A DNA stretch of 64,000 nt, taken from contig JAQNBH010000009.1 in the NCBI GenBank assembly GCA_028752905.1, positions 44,849,165 to 44,913,164 on the forward strand, in the 5' to 3' direction. Shown here one piece after another: positions 1 through 11,100 of this stretch. How positions within the stretch are numbered: position 1 is the stretch's first letter; each line of letters opens with the position of its first letter. This DNA is from Cladorhizidae sp. MBARI D1340-BT2 (Eukaryota; Porifera; Demospongiae; Poecilosclerida; Cladorhizidae). The notes under the pieces are model-generated. The model was not told where the DNA came from and searched no databases. It was given only the letters and a program-made list of their open reading frames with translations. The position numbers and the translations under genes were made by a program.

Positions 1-900
1 CAATCAAAAGCTCAGACAACGAGCTACCTAGCTATGTCATATCTGTAATGAAACTATAGTTAATGCTTCTGTAGATAATAAAAGGTCAAGACTTTATCTT
101 GTATGTAGGTGGTGTGCTGGTCCTTCAAAATGAGCCTTCCTTCGAAATGAGCCTTCCTTACTATCAGAGATAGCAGCTCTCCCTTCCATTGTCCACAGTG
201 TAGGTTAAACATTCAGAACATGACTCTTCCCTGAAATCCTCCATCCTATCCCAAGAAACCAAGTCTCTTGCCAAGCTATTTATTTAAAGCAAGAGAGTGT
301 GGAGGATCAGGCTAATGCTTCATCTTCAGTAAGTTCAGAGTTGTCACGTAATTCCTGCTCAGAAGCTTTTGCCCTATAAAGTTACTGATAAGTCCATGAT
401 GTTTCAGCACAGTTGAAGCCCTCAGAAAGGACAGTAATCATGACAGGAAATCTAATCTAATCCTTTTTGGTGTTGATGAGTCAGCACCAGGATGTTCAAA
501 CTTTAGAAGGTGGACAAATGATGCAGAAAAAAATTGGGTTATTATCTCATCTGTTGATGAGAGTATTTCTGAGGCTCTCAACCACAGGCTACTTGTCTGA
601 AGCCAATCTTACTCAATCACACAGCTTATTATACCTACCATCTTATTTAAAAAATATTTGACTTCAGACTCAGGTGAATTTCTTGCAATCACACTGTCTA
701 CACATCTCTCTCATTCATTAACTTAACCACATAGCCAATTCACCTTGATTACAGTTCCTGGTATCCACTTGTGCTTTGATTGTGTTAAATCCTCCACGTA
801 CACAAGTCACCTTCAACAAAATGTTCTCAGTGCCTTCTTGCTGTCATGGGCTTCTTTCTGTTTCACTGTATTCCCTCCACTCGGTTTGAAATATTTGGAA
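1..900. other. No recognised gene
   Basis: Two short open frames (467-661 and 745-939, plus) show no motif I can recognise and no clear splice borders. The right edge runs into the decayed Ty3/gypsy element, whose 3' end may extend into this stretch. Confidence 0.5.
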
Positions 901-905
901 ATAAG

Positions 906-1685
906 TTATCCAAACAACATCTCAGGCGTAGACCCATAAGCAACTCTGGGACAGAATTCCTGTTGTTGAGTGAGGTGTAATGCTGTACTTGAGCAGAAAC
1001 TTTGATAACTTTTCCTTGACAGTGGAACCTTCCAAGCCTTACTTAACAGTTCTTTCAGCCAACCCATTGGAAGAAGGGTGATAAGTGCAGACATTACATG
1101 CTTAATCCCATTCCTTTCCATGAACACTGAATTTATCGCTTGTAAAGGAGGGACCATTATCCATCACAATCTTGTGAGGAAGAGTGTGAGTAGCAAAAAG
1201 TGACCGTAGCTTTTTTATCATCTTGGCTGTTGTAATAGAAGACACTACTTCAATCGCCAACCACTTTGAATGAGCATCTACTGTGATAAGGTACATGTGA
1301 CGCAGAACGGACCTGCATAATTCAGATGCAATCGACTCCAGGGTGTTTCTGGCCACTCCCAAGGGTGGAGTGGTGCTGAAGCAGGTGAGTGTTGATGCTC
1401 GTGACATGCAGTACAGCTTGTAGCTGTGGTAACAATGTCTGCATCCATGTTTGGCCACCACACACAAGACCTGGCTAAGGCCTTCATCTTGGATGATCCG
1501 CCACAGCAAGCAGCCATCCAGGGTACTAAATTCTTCTGTCTCACTCGGTATGGTTTCAGGTCTTCACTTCTGTCTAGATATGGCCATCCATGCATGACAT
1601 AAATTATCATTTTGGATCTTTGGCCATCCAACGCTTGCTTCATGACTGTTGCACTAATACTAGTCATTTCCAATTTATTCAGCAT
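906..1685 (-). pseudogene. Ty3/gypsy integrase remnant
   Basis: Three overlapping minus frames (1278-1685, 1102-1509, 906-1157) together give an integrase in order. First comes the end of the zinc-binding domain with VWWPNMD and a CTACHEH pair. Next is the core with VDAHSKW (first Asp) and MDNGPSFTS (second Asp), then a region near 1050 reading GWLKELL where the catalytic Glu is expected. The product would insert element DNA into the host genome. The frame changes twice, so no full protein can be made. Confidence 0.85.
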
Positions 1686-2251
1686 TTGAATGACGTCTCC
1701 TGGTAGTTTTACTCAAGAAGTTGTCAGTAGCTAAGGTAACCCACTCAAGGCATCAGCATTATTCAACTTCTTCCCAGCCTTATAGCATATAGTTTACCTG
1801 TAAGCACTCGAAATAAACATCGTAATAATAAAGAATCCCCAAACTCGGTGATATTAGTTCATCTTGGGGCTTCTTTAATAGCCTGAATTTTCTCTTCAGT
1901 GGGGTGCAAACCATTCTTGTCAATCACATGCCCAAGGTATTCAACCTCAGGTATATAACTTGGTTGTGCATCCATCTAGCCTTGTTTAATCGAGCTCCTA
2001 CTAATTGTAGCATGCAATCAAGATTCTCCATATGCTCTTCTGCTGTGCTATGTCACAAAAATATCATTAAGATACACAGAACCTTGTAACAGGATTTCCA
2101 TATATCTTTGAAAAATAGATGGAGCAGCATGGGAGTTGTAGTCAACACTTCCTTGGCCTTGAGAATGGCATCAGCATGTGAAGAATACCAATGGAAGTCA
2201 TTCTTGTTACTAAGGAGAGGCCAAAGAGGAGAGAGCACTGGGCTGATGGTG

Positions 2252-2738
2252 TCAGAAATACCAGTCAGTTGGTTGACGAGACCAAAGAAGGACTGGTGTA
2301 TTCGAGTTAGCCTTGGCCAACAATCGCCACTGTATCCGATTTTGGGTGACTCCGCAAACCAAATGATTGCATAGCATTTCCTTCAGAGTGTCCTTGTATT
2401 GACAGTGTAGCGCTAAAACTCGCAACCTTGCTACATACTTTGGCAGAGACTCTTCTGATACTCTCATACAACCTTTGAAATGCTGCATGATGAAGACGGA
2501 ATAGGATTATAGTTAACCTTTAAAACCTGAGCGTAACTGGTAGTTTAAAATTCAGTGCTGTCCACCAGTGTCCTAACCAGCTTGAAAGTTGCCACTCCAC
2601 ATGCAGAAAGAGAAAGAATGATAGTTCGCTTCTTCTGTTCAGTTATGACATCGTTTGCAACAAAATAATACCTTTCAATGTACGAGGTCCAGTTCTCCTT
2701 TTTGAGGCAGAACTCTGAGATGGATGGATGGCAGACAT
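2252..2738 (-). pseudogene. gag remnant of Ty3/gypsy
   Basis: Starting at the ATG at 2738, the frame-corrected product resembles retrotransposon capsid (gag): an N-terminal WTSYIERYYFVAND stretch, an EQKKR turn, and a C-terminal capsid-like SLPKYVARLRVLALHCQYK segment near 2440-2385. At least one stop (near 2548) and frame changes interrupt it. It lies directly after the primer site, as gag should. The similarity is to gag of animal gypsy elements in general; no host function is implied. Confidence 0.6.
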
Positions 2739-2761
2739 GTTCTCTTCTGACTGGACAGTTA

Positions 2762-2775
2762 AGTCCTCGTCGCCA
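2762..2775 (-). other. Retrotransposon primer binding site
   Basis: The minus strand reads TGGCGACGAGGACT directly inside the LTR-like end and 24 bases before the gag start. This matches the TGGCGACGAGGA type of primer site common in animal gypsy elements. Confidence 0.6.
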
Positions 2776-2777
2776 GA

Positions 2778-3010
2778 TGTACCCTTAGCTGGCACTGTAC
2801 TAGTCTATGTTACTACTAGTACTGCATGATGAAAAGTCGACTTATATTGAACTTTGCAATACATTATCCAAAGCACTGAACTATGGAACACTCTGAATGC
2901 GACAAAAATGTGAAGCGAAAAAATAGATTGCAGAAAATCGTTTGCACGCCAAGCCTGCCATGCACGCTCTAACCTGCCTGTGCAGCTTATAGTATGAGGG
3001 CCCATGGGGG
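2778..3010 (-). repeat. Putative 5' LTR of the Ty3/gypsy relic
   Basis: This is the sequence just upstream, on the minus strand, of the primer binding site. A TATA-like CTATAAGC lies near 2990. No second LTR copy was found for comparison, so the outer boundary is a guess. Confidence 0.4.
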
Positions 3011-4760
3011 ATGGCTAGCAGAGGTTAATTAGGATGCTTGTTTGTTGCTTATCCTACTTCAGGTTGGCTTGCCTAGATTTAGCTCTCTCACTGTAGATAA
3101 TTCTATCTCTTCTGAGAAATCAGACCATCATCTTCTTTCTTTCCATCTACACCGTTCTACTAATAATCACTCTCATATATATCATCATTGAACAAGCGAT
3201 CAGAATTCCTCTCAAAGTGTAGGCACAAGAACAAGTTTCTCCTCAAGAGCATTTGAATTACCACACTCATCAACACCCATTCATTAACGCCCATCCATAG
3301 ACTTGCATCACCCCACTTGCCTGCCCCACCTCATATATGCCCACATGCCACCTCAGTTGCTCATTGTCCCTGATGATTGCATTAGCATGAAACTGCAGTA
3401 GGACTAGCCATCCCAGTACTTTTCTATATTTAATAGCTCTGCCTTAATACAGCATTGAGCACTATTTGTAGCCTTCTCAGCAAACTACCTTCTAAGTATA
3501 TATACTTATATATATACCAATTTCTTTACAATTATTCCAAAGTTGACTTTGAAAGCTTAGCAGACTACCTTAGAGACTTCCTTTGCTACCATGCCCCTTC
3601 CTTTATTATTTTCTCTTTTCTTCTTTAAAAAAAAAAAAAAAAAATTATGAAAAAAGATTACTCAATAGCCTGAGACTATATAATACGAAGAGTAAAAATA
3701 AGTAAACAAATACATGAGGAATATATTATTAAGTTGATTATAGTTAAGTAGTTAAAAGTCAAAGTTATGAGTTGATATATATAGTCTTTAAATTGTCCAA
3801 GTGAATTAGTGTAGTGGGAAAGCAAACTACAACCCTCAATGTAGCTAGAACTACTGCATTGTACTATATAGGCATTATCAAAAGAAAGAAATTATTACTA
3901 ACTTTCTAAGTGCCCACAGCTTGGGTTAGCTTGAGTCATGCTGCAAGCGCCAGGCAGAGGATATGGAAAAAGTTGTATCAGTGTTATACTTAATAAGTGA
4001 ACATATAACTGAGCACTCTGTTTGTGACTGTTTTAGACTGGGTAAATACAGCTTGAGCATCAACACCCTTGCTATTCTAGTGAAGATGACCAGATTATGT
4101 GATGCATCGGACATCCTCTATAGCAAGGTCTCATCTGTCACAGCTTCAAAAAAATTTCAGTCAAACCAGATTTAGCATGGAATCAATCCTGCTATATAAT
4201 GGCTGGGATCTCATAAAATCTGGCCCTGATCGCAAGTTGATTAAAATATGTTTTACAGCATGGCATGGTAAAGGACTTTACTTTTGAAATAACCACGGAT
4301 TTGGTAGAGTCAACCATGTTGCAAGTTCTACCAAATGACTTATATATCATGCTGATGCTGCTAATAGCAAAGCTAGCTGTCCTGCTGCTTTGCGAAATTT
4401 TAACCATGATGATATTATTTCAGGCTGTGCTCTCTCCACAGCTGATTTCCAAAGCTGCAATTGTTCTGGATGATAACAACAGTGACACTACTAGAACCTC
4501 TCACCAACCTACATGACTATATGTATCACCTGCAGTCTGCCACTCTAATGCACATACATAATACTTCGGCACTTGTATATTATACATTCTGATGATCATG
4601 TTATGAACAATCCACATGCATCACCTGCAAACTCCCATTCCAACATGCATAATTTTTCAGCACTTGTATGTCTGATGGTCACATTGGCTGCAATTCACCA
4701 CAAATATGCATCAAGAGATCAAGTAATTTAACTGCACATGCAGAACCATTTGTTTACAAT
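3011..4760. other. AT-rich stretch without a recognised gene
   Basis: It holds a poly(A) run at 3626-3643, short TA-rich tracts, and a dispersed repeat listed separately. Short frames at 3963-4175 and 4265-4516 look spurious. No splice-consistent exon was found. Confidence 0.5.
3370..3500. repeat. Dispersed repeat, copy 1
   Basis: This segment shares GATTGC and GCATGAAACT near its left end, and TAGCTCTGCCTTAA, CAGCATTGAGCA and CAAACTACCTTCTAAG further right, with a second copy at 28620-28895. That copy has a TA-rich insertion between the two parts. It is probably a short interspersed or MITE-type repeat; family unknown. Confidence 0.6.
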
Positions 4761-4764
4761 TTCT

Positions 4765-5410
4765 GCACTATTCTCTATTTTAATGCAAGGAGTTTATTTC
4801 CCAATCTAGATATATACACAGCCATAGGGCTGAGGTTGATAAACATCCATCTGTATTGTCGAATCATGCGACTGCCTGAGGAAATACTGGACCAGTAGAT
4901 AGCGATTGATAATTACAGCTTAATCAGACATGACAGAAATAGGCAGGTGGCATTATCATGATGTTCTTGCTATTCTAATCTGGGAAATAATGTGGAACGG
5001 CCACAGATGACCGAGTCTGTAGCTATATATAAAAGTCAGGTCACCTTGTAGTAATGTTACGCGAATCTCAACTGTATATCATCATCCTTTATCACCACTC
5101 TCCTTTTTTGATAATTTACATGGCAACAAATTTATCCACATCAGTTCTCCAGTTTCGTTTTAATTGGTCACTTTAATGTTAATGTTCTCAAACCTAACCA
5201 CTCACATCTTTTGAGACTTCAAAGTATTCAGCAAGACTTTTTGCTATTGCAAGTTGTTATAACCCCAACACACATCTGCATCGAAAATCATTGATAGATT
5301 TGGTCCTAGTATCTGACAAAACCTCTATTTACAAAAGTGTCGTAGTTTCTCCACCATCTAACTCGATCACCTTGGTCTGGACCTATATATTATATATTCC
5401 TTACATGGAA
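4765..5410 (+). pseudogene. LINE endonuclease-domain remnant (plus)
   Basis: With frameshifts, the plus strand spells an AP-type endonuclease of a non-LTR retrotransposon (CR1/Jockey-like). YFNARSLFPNLD lies near 4780. IDNYSLIRHDRNRQ lies near 4905-4945, in the place of the usual YSLVRxDRNRxGGG block. LIGHFNVNV lies near 5165-5190, at the LIGDFN catalytic block with Asp changed to His. VITPTHI lies near 5255, and SPPSNS near 5350. The enzyme normally nicks target DNA during insertion. Stops and frame changes show it is dead. Confidence 0.7.
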
Positions 5411-5546
5411 ACATCAAGCTGAGCATATATAGCCCTAGAGTAATTTGTAGCTATAGGGATGCGAAGGCTTAGATCAACTGGGAGAGTTAAATTGGGAGAA
5501 GAGACATTAATTGTTCTACAGGTATATATATATATAACTGGTCTGC

Positions 5547-5996
5547 ATGCATTCCCCAGTAGACTTTGAGTGGCAAGAAAAATGTTCGTTAGTTGTCAAC
5601 ACGGCTCATCAGGTAAGAAATGCAGCATTCAGAGCTCTATTGAGAACTAGACAGAGAAGTCGGAGTATAAGTAACTTGGAAATGAAGCTGAAGGGTTGCT
5701 ACGCAGTGCTAAGCAGCATATTTGGAGAGGGTAAATCCCCAAAAAGAAAAAAAAGAGTTCTGAAAACAGTAAAATATCTCGATAAGAAAAAGTCTGCCAT
5801 CTCAAAACTCTACGAGTCAGACTTAGACAAGGCCAATATGGGGAAGATGGTTTTGGAGGCTTGCGATGGTCTTGGTTTGTTGTTTGTCCTTCTGGCTGGC
5901 TTATTCTGCTTTCTGAGTAGGGGTCCTGTCAACTGTTACCTTCTCACTTGCTCAGGCCTGGCCAGTCTGGTTTATTGGATGCCAGGCATCTGGTAG
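5547..5996 (+). CDS. Unidentified ORF, 149 codons
   Basis: I do not recognise this frame. The N-terminal two thirds are rich in Arg and Lys (RTRQRSRS near residue 34, PKRKKRVLKTVK near 65). Residues about 107-122 form one hydrophobic stretch, LGLLFVLLAGLFCFL, that could span a membrane. The tail is short and ends in GIW. A donor-like CAGGTAAGA lies at codon 22, so only part may be coding. It lies between two LINE remnants and could be retroelement debris. Open length beyond chance in AT-rich DNA is the only support. Confidence 0.2.
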   Translation: MHSPVDFEWQEKCSLVVNTAHQVRNAAFRALLRTRQRSRSISNLEMKLKGCYAVLSSIFGEGKSPKRKKRVLKTVKYLDKKKSAISKLYESDLDKANMGKMVLEACDGLGLLFVLLAGLFCFLSRGPVNCYLLTCSGLASLVYWMPGIW

Positions 5997-6079
5997 CCCC
6001 ACTTTGCGCACTCCTCCTCTCCCCCAGCCAAATATCGAAGAAGACCCGGTTCTTAAACATGCTCTTACTCATAACTACT

Positions 6080-6630
6080 TAATCTCAAGTATGGTTTGAT
6101 AGGAAGCTAAGGGGTAATGTTCAGTTAGAGAAGATGGCAAAGAAGGCAGAAGAGTTGGTTGGAAAGTTGACATGGATGAATAGAGTGGGTGGGAAGGCAG
6201 GAAGAATGGTGTGGGAGCTTCTAGCGAGACCTAGTATGGAGTATGCAGCTGACAAAGACACAATGTCAGCACAGATGAGAGTGGGTAGGAGATTGTTAGG
6301 GGCAAGCAATATAGTAGCAGGAGTGGCAATATGGGGTGATATAGGGTGGAGGAAGCTAGAGGAGAGGAGGGAAGAGATGAAGGTCTTGTTTGGCAAGAGA
6401 TTAGAGGTGTTGGAACAGAGCAGATTGGTAAAAATAAACTCAGAGGAATCGAGTGGTGAGAAGAATATGAGATCTTGAGGAGAAAATACGAGTTAAACAA
6501 CGATGTTGGATCAGTACGTAAGTGGAAGGGGAAAATGAAGGTGAGAAATGAGAAGGATTGGAAGAAGGAAGTGATGCTGAAGTTTAATAAATTGGCAAAG
6601 AATGGTGCAAGGGTAAGAGAGGTGTACTAA
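6080..6630 (+). pseudogene. LINE C-terminal remnant, copy 1
   Basis: The open part (6134-6478) and its continuation to the stop at 6628 resemble the region downstream of reverse transcriptase in an invertebrate LINE family. Recognisable blocks are MRVGRRLLGASNIVAGVA near residues 55-72, GWRKLEERREEMKVLFGKRL near 78-98, and a basic tail reading KVRNEKDWKKEV near 6538-6575. The frame is lost after 6478 and the 5' part is absent. A related C-terminal segment lies at 61625-62100, where NVCDWEEDV aligns with the tail here. Confidence 0.65.
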
Positions 6631-7010
6631 GTCGATGCATTGTCAGGAAGGTGTGTGGTTGCAATTTAATTAAACTGAGGACTGGTTGTTAAGAGGGATG
6701 TGGGATAGTGGGATGAGAGGTGACTGGTGGATGAGGCACGCAGAATTGTAGGGGCTGGATGAACATAGAAGAGGACGGAAAGGTGGTGGAAAAGGGAGTA
6801 AGTGATGGAGGAGGTGGGCGAGTGGGTTATGTATTGGGTAGGGAATGGTGGCAGAGGAGAAAGGAACTGTTATATGGAAAGCTGAGGACCGTTCTTTGGC
6901 CCCCCACCCCCACCCCTCCCAAAACCTGGTAACTGCTAGGAACAGAATACAATTCAGTTCTTATGTCATAGTACTTAACCATCCTCAATTTGGGGATATA
7001 TATAGGCCTT
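6631..7010. other. No recognised gene
   Basis: G-rich stretch following the LINE remnant; probably its 3' untranslated part. A C-rich tract lies at 6900-6922. Confidence 0.4.
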
Positions 7011-7483
7011 AAGGGGGTACTGAACTTTTTATTTTATTTTAAAGATCTTGTGGTTACAACTTAGGAGCTCCATAGATTCTTCACACTTTACCTGACGGCT
7101 AGTTCAAAAGATGATCTCTCTCTTTTGGTATTACAAATGTTGCACAGCTATATCATTTTAGTACCTCAAAATTTGCTGCAAGTGTGGCTTCTGATTGCAA
7201 AGTGCTAGACACTGGTAACTGTGACTATATTGTGACTATATAGAGGAAGCCTTACTCTTAGCCACAGATATATGCCAGTATCAACTGTCTAAGCCACACT
7301 TGCAACAGCCTCAAAATTTTGAGGCGTCACACTTTGGCTGCAGTTAACTTTAGCATAGCACAACATTTGTAACACCAAAATAGGTCATTTTTTTAAAGGT
7401 ATACATCCAATAGTGTGCAGAATCTATGGAGTTCCAAAGTTGTAACCACATGATTTCCCCCAATTTTTTTGTTTAGTCCCCCA
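7011..7483. mobile_element. Fold-back / MITE-like element 1
   Basis: The two ends are inverted copies. The left end has GTGGTTACAACTT at 7071 followed by CTCCATAGATTCT, and the right end carries their reverse complement at 7422-7456. The outer ends begin with GGGGG near 7014 and finish with CCCCC near 7483. The middle also folds: AAGCCACACTTGCAACAGCC and its partner GCTGCAAGTGTGGCTT face each other. No transposase is encoded. A related element lies at 35161-35771. Confidence 0.7.
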
Positions 7484-8044
7484 TAAAATCACTCCCTAGA
7501 CCCCCATCATCAACTCCCTAGACATCAAAGACTTGGTGACGGGCGAGCTACCGCTGACCTCCATAAGCCCTTGTTTACCTCAACACGCATTTCATCTGCG
7601 AGACAGTTGTATGCTCACAAGGGGCGACAAAATCCCCGAGGGAATGCCAAATCCACTATAGGGTCTACGTTGGTCTCAGTGATGCCAAATACCCCGGCAT
7701 TGGCACCAGAATCACCTGGACTGGCAGCGCTAGTGAGAAAGGTTGCACTATTTATAAGTTAACCCATCCATTACTCTCAAGCTAACCTATCATTATCAAC
7801 AAGTCAACCGGAAATAACAAAGCAAGACCCCAATACCCCCCCAAGCTAACTCCTCATATATATATATATAGGAATAAAATACTTACTGCACACAGGCAGG
7901 TGAGAAGAGGCTGCATGACCGGCATGAAAGGATGATGGACATGTAACTCAGTCCATCAACATGCTCAGCTTTTTCTTTGCTTGCCACTCATGATGACATG
8001 ATGACAATTAACAAGGAATAATGTTTAGGAAGCAGAGACAAGGT
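7484..8044. other. 3' flank of CCNH, no other gene seen
   Basis: This includes the presumed CCNH 3' untranslated region on the minus strand and a TA tract at 7856-7871. No canonical AATAAA is visible on the minus strand just downstream of the stop. A 63-codon plus frame at 7571-7762 has no support. Confidence 0.5.
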
Positions 8045-8162
8045 TCAACACTGAAATGGTGTTAATTCAGTGATGCCTGCTAGTGTGGCTGTGTCTTTAC
8101 TCGAGGAATGCTTGTGCTTCTTACTTCCTCGATCACTGTCTCCTTCAGCCTTTCTCTTGCGA
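8045..8162 (-). CDS. CCNH: CCNH exon 10, C-terminal end
   Basis: 118 nt, acceptor AATCTAG, phase 2 in, stop at 8045-8047. It encodes the basic RKRKAEGDSDRGSKKHKH tract, a likely nuclear localisation signal, and ends in TPFQC. Confidence 0.85.
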
Positions 8163-11100
8163 CTAGATTGACAAACAATATCAACAGGATGTAATGAAGG
8201 AAGTGAAGAAACAAAACCTTTGACTGGTAGATGCTCGAAAGAGGGACAGTTTCTCATCTATTGAACTGATCTAGAATGATCATGTTTGTATACAAGAGAG
8301 AGAACATGAGCAATTTTCATTGTCATAATAGTGTAGAAACAATCTCTGCAAACTCACTGATGCTCTGTCTGGAAGTTTAGTCACTAGCACGATGTCTTCT
8401 ATCTCTGCATGATACATGTAGACACCAATAGACAACACATCATCGTATGTGAATATACAAATAGGTGAAAAGAGCACACATTAGTGCATGTAGACACTAA
8501 GGTATGCAATAGCACATCATCGTATGTGAATATACATGTAGCACTAATAGGCAAAAAGACACACATTAGTGCATGTAGACACTAATAGGTCACAACAGCA
8601 CATCATCAGTGCATATACATGTAGGCACTAATATGACTACATATACATGTAGGCACTAATAGGTGAACAATAGCACATCATCAGTGCTTATACATGTAGG
8701 CACTAATAGGACTGCATATACATGTAGGCACTAATAGGTGAACAATAGCACATCATCAGTGCTTATACATGTAGGCACTAATAGGACTGCATATACATGT
8801 AGGCACTAATAGGTGAACAATAGCACATCATCAGTGCTTATACATGTAGGCACTAATAGGTATGCAATAGCACATCATCAGTGCATATACATGCAGGCAC
8901 TAATAGGACTGCATATACATGTAGGCACTAATAGGTGAACAATAGCACATCATCAGTGCTTATACATGTAGGCACTAATAGGTGCACAACAGCACACCTG
9001 CATATACATGTAAGCACTAATAGGACTGCATATACATGTAGACACTAATAGGACTGCATATACATGTAGGCACTAATAGGTGAACAATAGCACATTATCA
9101 GTGCTTATACATGTAGGCACTAATAGGTGCACAACAGCACACCTGCATATACATGTAAGCACTAATAGGACTGCATATACATGTAGGCACTAATAGGTGT
9201 ACTACAGCACATCATCATATGTGCATATACATGTAGGCACTAATAGGTGCAAAGAACACATCATCAGTGCATGTAGACACTAATAGGTGTGCAATAGCAC
9301 ATCATCAGTGCATATACATGTGCAGGCACTAATAGGTGCACATCATCAGTGCTTATACATGCAAGATAAAACATCCTGTGTGCGTGTGTGTGTGAGTTAT
9401 AGAACAAAAACATAACCATCAATCCACTAGACACACTGATAGTGGCAAGTAGCATATGGCACAGCCTGCTAGATCAATGCTGGGACTACTGCAACAACAT
9501 GGCTATTTGTACTACTGTTACTACTGCTGCTGCTACTACTACATAGGGACAAATGAACTTGGGTTTATATAATTTTGTATGACAAAATGCTCCGAAAAAT
9601 CACAGCAAACCAGATCAAAATGTTTGATGACATTTGATAGACTATGTTTTTCTGTGGTGTGTGTGCATAGGAGTCTGGCTAGTGAGACTAACCCTTCCTC
9701 AGTGATTGCATGTTTGGTGTAGCTAGTTCACAATGCAACATTAGGGCCAGCAGATAATAATTTATTGAAATATATCCACATACCTTGCAGCTCAACACAT
9801 CAGGAAGTTAATAACATGTATAACTCCTGGGACTACCTTGCTCATCATTGAAGAGACACTTTTGATCCATGCAGAATGTTTGACTTGCTAAGAAGGCCAA
9901 TGCTAGCTATCAGAAGTTCTGGAACTTACATGGGCACTCGCTCACAGCATGGGCATTCACTCACAGCACAGGCACTTGCTCACAGCATGGATACTCACTC
10001 ACTCCATTCAGAAAAAGGGCAGAAGTTTATCACCATAAAAATGCCTTCAGGGTGTGGCTGAAGTAGACCTTGAACATCCAAGATTACAAGGTGCTCTACG
10101 TTGCATAAAATTGATTAAGAAGCTTTGCTTGATCAAGCATTACAATATATCAACAAGAACATTTCTAGTTCAAATGTTAGCTGAAGACTACTCTCTAATT
10201 TTAGACAATCATAAAATTAGTTGAGAACTTCCATCGCAGACATGATTGAAGTCTGTATCCAAAGCCAATACAAAATGGAGAAAGTCAAGGCACAGGCTGC
10301 AAACTGGACACATTATTGTGTGTATATATGTATATATATGTTATCTATTACTATATTATTGTGTACATATTATACTTCCATTACTATATTGTGTATATAT
10401 TATATATACATTGTATATTGTGTATATATTATACTGCTATATAATTATTACTATATTATTGCATGTATATCTATATTACACTTCTATTACTTTGTTTGCT
10501 TGAAAGTGTGTACACAAGGGTCTCTGTCTACCGCAATAATTGTAGTGCCATCTCTTGACAAACATTCAATGATATTTATTTTAGAGGTTGTGTCAGCTGT
10601 CGTCCCTGCCTCAGTGCACTGGTCTGCCTGCATCAGTCTCAGCTGTCATCCCTGCCTCAGTGCACTGGTCTGCCTACATCAGTCTCAGCTGTCAACCCTG
10701 CCTCAGTGCACTAGTCTGCCTGCATCAGTCTCAGCTGTCATCCCTGCCTCAGTGCACTGGTCTGCCTACATCAGTCTCAGCTGTCAACCCTGCCTCAGTG
10801 CACTAGTCTGCCTGCATCAGTCTCAGCTGTCATCCCTGCCTCAGTGCACTGGTCTGCCTACATCAGTCTCAGCTGTCAACCCTGCCTCAGTGCACTAGTC
10901 TGCCTGCATCAGTCTCAGCTGTCATCCCTGCCTCAGTGCACTGGTCTGCCTACATCAGTCTCAGCTGTCATCCCTGCCTCAGTGCACTGGTCTGCCTACA
11001 TCAGTCTCAGCTGTCATCCCTGCCTCAGTGCACTGGTCTGCCTACATCAGTCTCAGCTGTCAACCCTGCCTCAGTGCACTAGTCTGCCTGCATCAGTCTC

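Larger units (their letters stand above)
905..3010 (-). mobile_element. Decayed Ty3/gypsy LTR retrotransposon
   Basis: Read on the minus strand, the pieces run LTR-like end, primer binding site, gag, scrambled reverse transcriptase and RNase H pieces, then integrase. The gag start is near 2738 and its frame is recognisable to about 2250. A reverse transcriptase palm piece with a degenerate YLNDI catalytic motif lies near 2070-2045. A later piece reading KKLNNADALS, typical of the end of RNase H, lies near 1790-1735. A piece that normally follows the RT thumb (reading FHWYSSHADA, about 2200) instead precedes the palm. Stops and frameshifts occur throughout, so the element is dead. Family assignment rests on domain motifs; the exact ends are uncertain. 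Confidence 0.85.

Noticed and set aside
8280..8477. 65-codon minus frame as an independent small gene
   Set aside because: Its useful part is CCNH exon 8 (8358-8404) with exact splice borders; the rest is intron.
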